From Nanobdellota archaeon (GTDB taxonomy: Archaea > Nanobdellota > Nanobdellia > Woesearchaeales > JAHJEM01), in NCBI GenBank assembly GCA_018825425.1, contig JAHJEM010000140.1, forward strand, positions 1 through 35,032: 35,032 nucleotides of DNA, in the 5' to 3' direction. Numbering within the stretch: the stretch's first letter is position 1; every line of letters starts with the position of its first letter. A program made the translations under genes and the position numbers. The notes beneath the pieces are model-generated. The model was not told where the DNA came from and did no database searches. It was given only the letters and a program-made list of their open reading frames with translations. This document shows positions 16,801-28,800 of the stretch, piece after piece.

Positions 16801-19800
16801 GGCATGCTGTGACCTGTTCATTAGCCACATATCTTAGATGGACTGTATCAGTATTATATGTCTTGTCTACAGGGGAGATAAGATCAATTTCTGGATCTAT
16901 AAGATCAGCAGCAGTTCCTGAAACTGAAGGTACATTTGTATCCTTATTTCCGGCGTCGTCTACTGCGACAACAGTGTAATAGTATGTTTTTCCATTCTCC
17001 AGATCAATATCTGAATAGGATGTAGTGCTTCTGGAATAGATTGTTGTCAGTAGTTGACCTGGACTTGCGTGCCTATATATATTATAATAATCAAAATCAT
17101 CTGCAGTTGAGGCATCCCACGATATCTCAATCTCGTATCTGCCTTGAATTGATTCTACTGTAACTCCTGTAACTGGTTCAGGAGTTATATAGTCAGGAAC
17201 CTGAGCCCAGACAGGCACCACATTCTTGTTCTCGTAGCCACTTCTATCAACAGGAGTGACACCATAATAGAATGCTGCCTCGCTTTCCAGACCTTCATCA
17301 GTAAAATAATCTGCAAAAGAAGTCATAATCTTTGTTGCAGCATCCGCATGAGTAAATGGTTCGATAGACTTATATATGTTGTAGTGTGAAATATCTGTAG
17401 CACCACTTCTGACCCAATGAATATACAAGTCATCTGCACCCGGAACTGAATCTACCCAGACCATTTCCAAAGGTTCGGGTGGTCGAGTATCAATGTAGAA
17501 GATGATGGTTCCTGATATTCCAAGATTATTTGATTCATCAACACAGCTTGCAAAGATATAATTCTCACCTTCAATTCCTGTTATTGATCCGTTTGACTGA
17601 TTTATGTTTACATCTCCTGCACCATTGAGGTTGTACCAGCACTCGACCACGTCTTCGCTGCCAATAACTGTTAATGGCAGTGTGAAAGTATCATAAGTAT
17701 TTAATTGAGGAGAGATCACACTGACTAACGGGGGAGTCAGATCTGCAACTGTTCCTGCAACAGAGCTCACAATATTATTTTCATTCCCTCTTAAATCAAC
17801 ACCAGTTACTGCATAGTAATATGTCTGCTCACTAATCAATGTCTCATCAAGATACTCTGTTTCTTGTGCGTCTGGGGAATCCCTTAGTTCTGCTTGGGAA
17901 ATATCGCTGAAGCTTTGATCTGCTCTATAAACATTATAATATTCTATGTCCGCGACTTGACTTGCCTGCCAAGATATTTGAAGAGCAGTTTCTCCAGGTA
18001 CAGCTTGCACAGTTACACCTTCGATTTGATTGGGTGCAGTATTATCCAATACCACTTCGATTGGCTCTCCAGCACCCATGTTGTCTGTGCCATCTCTAAT
18101 TCTGAAACTGATTGTGTAGGTCTGATCAGGATAGCCTTGTGTTATCCATTCAAAAGAACAAGCACCATCCATATCTCCAGGTAGGAAATCATTTAATACA
18201 CCTTGAGATGACCATTCAGTATCACAAGTACCATCTGAGCTTATGCAGACTTCACAAGTCTGCGCTAGTTCATTGGTCGGGTCTGAGACCATTGCACTTA
18301 GATAAATTATGCCCCTTGGTAAATCAACTTGGTTCATCAAAACTATTGGTGGCACAGTATCATTTACCTGGAAATTAACTGTGGACTCTCCTTCAAGTCC
18401 AATGATGTCTCTAGCGACGAGAATGAGATCATTTTCTCCAATCACAGGAGTTATTGGAATGTTCTCACCTTGCATACTTGTAACAGTAACAAAGTCACCG
18501 CCATTCAGGCTGAACCTAGCCCATTCAATCTCTTCATCAACACTATATCGCAAATTGATATTCTGTGTTGGATAAGTTGCATGGATTGGTGAGTGTATAG
18601 TAACAACAGGAGGTGATGCGTCCACAATGATCGGACCTCCAATTATTTCATGAGATTGCCCGCCAGGATCTGCAGGTACATATGGATCAGGTTCAGTTAT
18701 ATCATTTGGAGCACTAACAGTAATTGTTGTGCCTGCTTTGGCTTGAACATTTCCTTCATTGAACATGAAATAGCCAACCATGTCAGGTTGTCCCATTTCC
18801 AATGCCTCTTCAATAGTCAGAGTTACAGCAATTGTCTCTTGGCTTTCATTGGCAGCATCAGTCCAGGCCGCCGTAACAGGAATTCCCTGGACAGGACTCT
18901 GGTTATTTGCAAACCGAACTGCACCGAATAAAGTTGTGGGCAGGTATGGCTGGAACCGTTCAGGCACTGTACTAAACACATAATAGTTACCACCATTAGT
19001 ATAAAGAGCGGAGTTGCCCAGAATATCTTCTGATTCCACACTGGACATATATGTTGTATCAGGTTCTAGACCACGCAAGGTCACTGAATGGTGTTCTTTC
19101 AAGAAGTCTCGCGCCTCTTCCTCATCAGGAGGAATGCCGGTTCCATAATGTACTGTACTCGTAGCTGGTTCATTGGTGTCCCATTCAATTGTTGCTGTAT
19201 CTGCATTTACCTCAGTAACCTCAATGTTTGACAGTACTGGTTTTGATGTCTCTAATTCTTCAGTGGTCTTTAAGTAAACAGTCTGATTATTGCCACCATT
19301 TGATTGCCAGAAGACAGATCTGAGCAAGTGCGTAACTTTAGGATTGGTTGAAAGGGCAGCATCATAAGTCATCCTGTTTCTGTCAATCAATTCATAAAGG
19401 TCTCTATGTATCTTTGCATATACAATCTCACCTTCCTCTTGCCAAACTGCATGGAGCTGGAATCCTAAAACAAGGTCAAGTTCTGTGGCTGTTGGATTCG
19501 CATTCAGGTCAATGGAATTGCCAAGGCTTGTCCCGTTCACCCCTGTAATGCGTATGGTGTTATTGGTTATCAATCCCAGATATATCCCTCCACTCACTCC
19601 GACCGCAGGATAGGATCCTTGGCCAAAAGGAATGTTCTTAATGGTATTAGCATCATTATCTAACAACAGATAATGATTATTATTGGATGAATCTTGCCAC
19701 ACTACATGGATGCTGCTTGAAGCATATTCAGCCTCATAATCAACTGCTCTCAATCCAGAACTTATCTTTCTTGCAGCATAGACTGTATTGCCTTGAGTAT

Positions 19801-22800
19801 TCAGAGTCTTGATATATAGTTCAGGAATTCCATCCCTGTCATCAATCATTAGCAGATAAACATATGTGTCTCCTGCAAGGATTGTTGGTTTTTCTGAATT
19901 GTAAACATTGGTTGTGATTCTCTTGTTGTCAATCAAGAATTCTCCTGTCGAATCAAGTTTTGACATGTATATCTCCTTATTTGCATCGCGATCATCAACC
20001 CAAGCAACATATGAAGTTCCCGAACCATCCACGTCAATGTTCGGATTGTTAGAATTATAGAAATTATTGGTCAGTCTCGTGCTATACCATTCCAATCTGC
20101 CAAAACCATTCATCTTGGTATAGAAAATCTCAGGGTTATCATAACGCGTATCCTCATACACTAGATGCCTGTTGCCTTGGCTGTCTGACATCGCATACAT
20201 TGAGTCAGGAGAATCTTCTCTGGTCATCTCAATCGTGCTTGACCATTCAATTGGCTCATTAACTCTAAGTTCAGTTTCAGTTGATCCATACAATCCGACA
20301 TAATCATACGCAACAATGGTTACAGTATAATATCCTGGATTTGCAGGGGCAGTCAAATCAGCCTCATACACATTGGGTGATACAATGGTCATTGAATATG
20401 CTTGACCTCCAAGATATGCTGTAACATTAGACACACCAACAGTATCATTAGCAATGACCGTCAAATGGGCCAAACCTCCTGCATCTGTAGGATTTGTCAT
20501 CTCCAGAACATATACTCCTGGAGGATTAGAATCTTTCAAGCTGTATCCAGTAATGTTTGCAGTGTTATTTGCAGTATCTGACAATCGGAAGGTTATAGAA
20601 TAGTTACCGTCAGGATATGTTGCTGCGTCCCATACAAAATGACACATACCGCTTGAATCACCATAATTATACAATGGATTGCCTGCTTGCCAAGCACAAC
20701 CTGGAAGAGCAGAGAAACAGACTTCGCAATCAGTAGCAAGGCCACTGTAATCAGATGCGTTTATTGCAAGAACAACTGTTGTGTTTACAATAGGAGGAAT
20801 GTTTACAAATGCAAGGGTTGGAGGAGTTCTGTCTTCTCCACAGAAATGAGTCTCACGGACATAGTATTCTCCTTCTCCACTGAATTTCATATGATATTGG
20901 CCAGGATCAGGATGATATACAGTAATCATGTCTGTCTGACCAGGTGCAACAGTCAATGAATTATCATAAGGTTCACTGCAAGAAGCGGCTTGCTGCTTTG
21001 TATCCATGGTGATTGTACCAGAAATGGATTGGAGCGTTAGATTAAGTTCACAAGCGCCGTCTGTAAATGCTACGTGGCGGTATTGCACACCCTCTGATTC
21101 AGGAAATGATTCAGATATGTTGGTTTCATTCGTCGTCACATTTTCTTCTAAGGAAGTGGCACTGCCTTCAAGCCAACCATGTGCTTCACCGTCAAGAAGA
21201 CACGATTCAGGACAGGATACGCATTCAAGTTCTTGACTGCAAGAATATGATCTGTCCAATGAGAATTCTCCGGATCCTGTGACCCGCACATAGTAATTTC
21301 CAGCAGCAGTCAAGTATTGACTAACAGTCTCTGTTTGACCTGCAGATACAAATATTGATTGATCAAATGTATCTGTGCAAATATTTGGCTGAGAATTTAT
21401 TGAAAGCGCATGACCTTCTCCAAGAGATGTTATTGAAAATACGACAGCACAATTGTTATCAGATAATGTGTGGGTATAGAAACGAGAATTGTATATATTG
21501 TTGTCTTGATTATCTTGTTCTTCTTGTTCCTCATCATCCTGTTCTTCTTCCTGTTCTTCTTCATCAAATTGGCCTTCAGGATATCTGACCATAACCTTAT
21601 CAGGATTATTCGTATGCCACGTAATTGTGTCCCCATCGATATCCATGCCGAAATTAGCCCAATTCGTGGTTGTGCTTATCCTACTTTCCACGCCAGATAC
21701 CAAATCTTTGCTATATGTATCCCAACCACCATTACGATAGTCGGCCCAGATCACTTGGTCTCCAGAAATCTTTGGACCGAGTGAAGGAGTCGTGGAAATT
21801 CTGGTGTGAGTACTAGTTGAAAGATCATACATATAGATATTAAACTGCCCGTTGCGTTCATCTTCCCAGACAACGCGATTTCCATCAATATCAACTGCTC
21901 GTTGTAGCCAACCTCCAGAATAGATAGTTGTTATTCTTTCAGTATCCATATGATAAACCAGCACGTTGGATGACGAGCCATCAATAACTGCAACATTATT
22001 TCCAGATATTCTTGGCGCGGAAAAATATTCCCCAGGTATTAGCAAGGATTCTTCACCAGTATTTATGTCGTACAGATAGATACCATTAGCATCAGAATTA
22101 GACCTACGAAAGACAATATCTGTTCCATCAATATCAGGAAAACCCCAATATTCATCATCAGGAGATAATTGAGTGGTTACCCCTGTTTCATAATCGTATA
22201 AGAAAATTGCTCTATTAGTATATGGCCTATCCCAAACAACATAATTACCCGATATTTCCTGATATGCACCTGTTGTCTGAAATGATGCTATATCCATTAA
22301 TTCATCTGACTGTAAATCATAGAGGAATAACCTGGTGCTATTATAGCTTGAACCTCTTCCAAAAAAAGCCACCAGATTACCAGACACTCTTGGTGAACGT
22401 GCGATATCCAATCCAGGGGAAATCGGCTTGGTTATGTATCCGTCGGCCAATACAGGTCCAGTATCTAAACCAGGCATCTCAGAAGCATCAATTGAACCAA
22501 ATACCTGATCACCCAAAGAACACGCAATACCACAATTACTGCACATAGGTGCCTCAAAGCATCTTGTCTCTTTGACAATCTGGAAAGTACCTACTCCGCT
22601 CACTGCAGCATAATAATTACCTGGCCCGACCAGCATAGATATTGTTCCTGATTGTCCTTCTGGGACATTGATTTGCTGCTTGAACTCTTCACCACACACA
22701 TTTGAATTCTCATTCACAGAAAGCTTGAATGGTCCTCCAAAAGGATTCAACGTAATATTAACTTCACAAGAATTGTTTGTGATAGGAATAAAAAAGAAGC

Positions 22801-25800
22801 GACTGGTGTCTGCAGGGATGGTGTAACCTCCCTGCTCCTGATCATCACCTTGATCCTCTTGATCTCCATGATCTTCTATAGGAAGACCAAATGTGAACAT
22901 CTGTAGCAGTCTATTTCTGTCATCAATCCAAATAATTCGGTTGTCTGATACAGATGGCCAAATTTGTCGTCTGCTATCAGAGGTTACTTGGAGTTCTTGA
23001 CCTGTGCTAAGATCATACATGAAAATATTCTCATCAGGGAAACTATTACCCATTTCATCAGTAACCATTCCCGCACGAGCATCACTCCAGGTCACCCAAT
23101 TCCCTTCAATATCATAATCTTGTTCTTGCACAGAATTTGTGGTTATGCGTGTTTCTTGACCGGTTGACAAGTCATGAATAATGAGCTCTGACGGAGAATA
23201 TGTGTTATCTGAGTACATAATTTTGTTACCTGATATTGACGGCTGATACTGACCGTTTGGTTTACGAATTCGTGTAGCATTCTGCGTTCCATTCTGATCA
23301 GTTAGCTCATATACATAAACATCATAGTCAGTCCAATCTTCAGAATCACGATCATGAAATACGATTTTATTTCCTGAAATACTTGGCTTCATATGAAGAA
23401 AAGATGTCTCCATAACAAATTGATTCTGACCTGTGGCAATATCATAATAATAGATGCTCTTTCCGCTTGAATAAGCAACATAGTTACCTTCAATCTCTGG
23501 CATTTCGCCTCCTGCAGGGACGCTGATAACATCTTCCTGACCAGAATTCAAATCATACATGATAACTCTAGTGATATCATCCCGATTATCTGTAAATACG
23601 ACATAGTTATCGTATATGTCAGGAGTGTACATAGGGTCTTCAGAAGGTATTATGGTTTCTGTTCCTGTATCAAAATCATAAAAATAAACGTCCCCGTTCC
23701 TTATCCAGACTGCCCTGTTGTCATCAACCGAGTTTCTTCCCCCTTCTGTCCATGTTGGAAAATTCTGTAAGACATATGGAAGGCCATCAAACTCAATGTA
23801 CACAGGATCAGGAAGCGGAGGTTTGAACTGATCAACATCACATAACACTCCTTGTCTTGAGATCTGAGCACCCCATGTTCGAAGCACTTTCTCCCCTGTT
23901 TGTTCATCAACAGATCTCCAATACAATCGATTTTCAGCCACAATAGCTTTGGATTCATCTTGAGGAGTTGATGTAATCTGCGTAGTTGATCCTGTATTTA
24001 GATCATACAAAAACACATCCCAGTTACCATCTGGATTGCCCAAAAAGACTATCCAATTTGATTCCATCATAAATTCCTTTGGATTCCCTGCTCCAGAAAC
24101 AAGATCAGGAATGGCTTGAGTTACACCAGTAGCCCTGTTAAGAAGCATATTCCCGTATGTAACATAGTTGCCTGATATACGAGGATTTTCTCCAGCCGCA
24201 ACCTCAGAAATCTGACCTGTAGAAAAATCTTTAACCATTAGAGGATTTGCTGATCCATAAACATATTTCGCCCAAATCAATTGGTCCCCATCTGAATGAG
24301 GATGATATGAAATTTCAGAGGCAACCAAGGTGGTTTGGCCTGTAGATACATCATAAGTACGCAGTTGCCCAAGAGAACTACCGCTTGCTCCTGTCCAATA
24401 CACTATATTGTCAAATATTCCTAGGCCATCACCAGTCCAAACAGTGTAGGTTGGATTGGATGCAGGTTGGTGAATTAGTTGATTCTGTCCTGTGGTAAGA
24501 TCATGCATATGTATTGTCGATACTCTAATAGTATCTGCACTTCTTTGATTATGCCACACAATATGGTCTCCTGAAATTGCAGGTGTAATCTGATACCCAA
24601 GTTCTTCCGTGATCTGAGTGGTCGTGCCCGTCTCAAGATCGCAATAAAATATATCAGTACCATAATTTGTATCCAAAATATATCTTTCATCCCAGACGAT
24701 CTGTGCTCCTGAACCATCAACATTCACTCCAAATCCAGATGCGTCAGTCCACAAATATCCTACATCCTGGATAACATAATCAGCATAATCCCCCTGATCT
24801 TGTTCTTCATCCTCTTCCTCATCTTCCTCTTGATTTGGATAATTATCTACGCCAGCCCCGCCACCTTCAATGTAGTACACGTTTGGATATCCTGAATTCT
24901 GGGAAAAGTCATCCCAATAATTTCCCTCACTTCCTGAATCCCAAGTTGTAACCACACCAACATTCTCGTATGCGTTCTGTCCATTGTTCTCAAAGGTATT
25001 ATTATACGCTCCATCAATAATGCCATCACGAGCCACGAAAACTCCTCGTCCCGAATTGCCACTGATAATATTATTATGGAAATAACGTGTACCTGCATTT
25101 GCAGTAATCATAATACCCTCATTGTTGTTTTGGATTGTATTGCCATATATTTCAGCAAAGGTAGAAGATATTCCAAGGAAAATTGCTCTTCGAATACTAT
25201 TGCGGATAGTATTATCACGTATTCTTGAACTAATCACACTATTAGAAAAGTTGACTCCTGCATTACAACCATTAAAATCATTAAGCATTACTGACATATA
25301 GCTTGTAAATTGCGCTTTAACACCATCATGAACATCATTGAAAGTATTATCAAGTACAAGACTTCCGCTGCCTCCATTAACATAAACGCCTGTTTGTAAT
25401 CCTTCAAAATTGCAGTCCCTCACAGTTATGGTTTGACCTAATATTTCAATTCCAATATTCCCATATGTTCCTGGACCAGATATTGTATGACCATGACAGT
25501 TTATTGTGAATTCAGATCCTGTAGCTCGGAGCCCGACACCCTCACAATACATATCTTCTGTCAAATCAGTTTTTCCTGACACAGTGCCACCACACAAAGG
25601 AGATGGAGTGACATTTGTGTCATTACTATCATTACCTGGAGCACCAATAGCCATTCCAGTAATCATTCCCAAATCAGATGCTTTTAGAGTAAATTCTGGC
25701 GCGGATACACTGGATATCGGATTTCCTGAAATTACCATCCCAGTCATTTCACCAGGTGCGCTTTGTGGCTCAATCTCGCCTGAAAAAGAATATCTAAGCA

Positions 25801-28800
25801 AGCATGCATCTCCACAATCCATGCATGTATTGCCTAATTCATCACCTTCCAGCCAATGACATACATAATCATCTTCAAAATAGGTCAGTCTAGGGTCTGA
25901 ATCGTCACAGTCAGGTTCACTCTTACAATATTCAGAACAGCTAGCAGGCATGTCAGGAGATATTCCCCAATTGCAATAAGTATCATGATCATTATCATTA
26001 CACTGGATCTCATAATCACCAGTCAAGGTAGTAATAGGAGCAAGAACCGCATGAGTCCAACCAATGTTTGATATCGGGGTCTTGACGTATGCATAACCAT
26101 GATCGCCATATCCTGAACCCCAACTGTTCTTGAAGATCCAGATGGTCTTGCCGTCGTTAGGATCTGTCTTCCAACCCTCAAGGCTCATTGCGTGACTCCA
26201 ACTATATATTCCACCGCTGACAGCACCATTTACAATGTGCCCTTTAAGTACTTCCTCACCTTGAGAACCATAGAATGGAACGCGTCCTGCAACCCACAAT
26301 TTCTCTGATGGATTAGAACATTTATTAGCACAATTATTGTTTGTTGCAGTATACGGGAAACAACCCTCATTGACAACACCTGTTGTTGTATAATAATCCA
26401 AGGTCCTCCAAGGCCAACCTCCTGCACAAGATCCTGCCCCACTACACGAAAGAGCATCTTGCTCTGCCATGTTAAAATCAATGTGCTGATTGAAATATAA
26501 GTTTGCAGCCAGTTCGGTCGCACCAGTTGCAGCAAACGCCCAACAGCTTCCGCATTGCCTTTGATCCTTGATAGATGTCGGCCACCATTCTCCATGCCTA
26601 TCTCTCCAATCCCAACCAGAAGGATAATTGGATCCTGGAAGGCTTGGTTCTGGAGGAGTATAGTCTCCTGGAGGCTCTGCTCCTTCTGGAAGAACAAAAT
26701 CATCATCAAGAATAATATCAAATACACCTCCCGTATAATATTCAAATCCCTGAAGATTTGGAAGCTCGTCAATCTCACCAACTCCAAGCAAATTTTTCTT
26801 CTCTTCATAAGTCAGATCAGAAATAGGAGTTCTTCCTGCAGTCCAATCTAGATTGTTCCTATCTATGTAATCTCGGATCCTCTGAATCTTATAATCCTCT
26901 TGAGCAATATCTCTCTCAGAAGAACCTGCATCTACTGCTCTTCCTGTAATAAGACCTGAATCTCCCAGATCATCCATATCAACTGATCGAATCACCACGC
27001 GAGCATCTTCAATTTGAAGCTTGATACTGCTTGGAATAACACCCTCCAATTCACACGTCTCTTCACACACATCACTGATCTTAAATTTATCAGAAGGCGC
27101 GAGTAGAGTATACGTTTCATACACCAAGTATTCCTTGCCTTCTGTATCAACCAACACAACACGTACCAAACCATTGAAAGATGTAAACTCGATATCTGCA
27201 GTCAGTGCCAGACCGTCAATTGGTTTATCTATATTCAATGAATATTCATGATCAGATGTGAAGAACGCATTGATATCCCTCTTATCTGTCTTTTCAGAGA
27301 GCTTAAATATATCTGGAAGACTATCATCAATAGTCTCGTTTGTCTGGTTCTTGTCCTGTCTCTTCTCCCCGCACTTCTGTTCCTTGGCCAACTGATACCC
27401 TCCTTCACCGTGCACAGAGAGATAATATGTTCCTGGATATGTCAATTGTAGCTCAAGCGAACCAGATTGTTTTGCTGGCACAGTAATCTGCTCCTCATAG
27501 TTTTCTGAACAAACATCAGGAGAGGTACTTGCACTCAACACCAATTCTTCTTCGAGAGATGTAAGGATGAGCGTAATATCACAATCATTCTCATCAAGTA
27601 TGAAATGATGATTATTGGTCATGATCCCGTCATATCTGACACAGTAGAAATGTTTTCCTCCACCACTACCGCAACCAAGATCTTCTTTATTTATCCAATC
27701 AGGACCTGTCTCACCAATAAGGCCTATAGTTGCTTTCTTACTGTCAGTCTTAATTGTCCAATCAGCACAATTCTTGCCTGTTAATCTACCCTGCTCATCA
27801 GATCCTGTCCAGACATACTCCTTCAGCGGACTGACCCCTTGTGATGTCAGCTCAATAGGAGATAGAATATTTCCATCAAAAAGATCTGCTTTACTGTTGG
27901 CAACTATCTTACCATCTAGAGTCTTATACACAACATTTGGAAGCCTGTCTTTTGCATTGGTTTTTGAATCAGAAAGGATTGCAACATAGTTACCTTCAGG
28001 ATCAACATTGTATCCAGAACCCATACAGGTTCTATCTGCACTTCTTAGACCTCCAAAAATCCCTGATACTGCACTGCTGCTCACAAACATTGTACCATCA
28101 TAAACTGGTCTAGGAACCTCGTTTTTGGTTTGCTCTACCAAAAGACAGCTTCGGTGACAGTCTCTGCACTCATCCAATTGAGATAGTTGTTGATGGCAAA
28201 CAGCATCCTTACGTAATATGTACTGTCCGGATCCTTGGACACTTACACCATATGAACCTGATTCCAGATAATGTTTTGATATGGTTCTTGTCTGGCCTTC
28301 AGACACTGAAATGACGTCTGAGTCAGTTCCGCAAGAATCTTCTTGCGTTGCCAGCATAAATGAACCAGTCACAGCTGTAAGGGTTAATTCCACATCACAA
28401 TCCATTGCAGATAAATAATAATTATAATATTGTGTGGATTCTGAATTTGCAGTCACTTGATCAGCCAGTGCACAAGCATCATGGCACAATGTACACTCCT
28501 CTGCGGGTTTAGTCTCATAACGCACAAAATCAACACCAAGAACAGAACCAATATTTAGTTCAGATATTATCTCCTTTTTCTTAATGTCTGCAATCTTGAA
28601 TCCATAATATTCATCTGCAAGATATGCATAATTTCCATTGATATCGAGTTCCCGTATACTGCCTCTAATCTCAATCTTTGCATGTTGTTTAAGATCAGAT
28701 ATCCGTACAATATCTAAACCACTTTCCAAGCCAACATACAGATAGTCGCCTTGAGCCTTAACATCCAGCTGGAACATCTTGCTTTCATAATAATTCAGAT

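Noticed and set aside
14678-18046. A CRISPR-like or recent DNA repeat in the regularly spaced region
   Set aside because: The periodicity is at protein level (fibronectin III and Ig-like units); the DNA copies are diverged and there are no identical short repeats with spacers.
21470-21784. A hydrophobic plus-strand frame of 104 residues
   Set aside because: It is the antisense of the acidic linker and propeller region of the giant protein; hydrophobicity arises from reversed GAA/GAT codons.
26230-26808. A 192-residue frame inside the giant gene
   Set aside because: It is a shifted-frame reading of the papain domain region on the same strand; the giant frame has intact catalytic motifs there.
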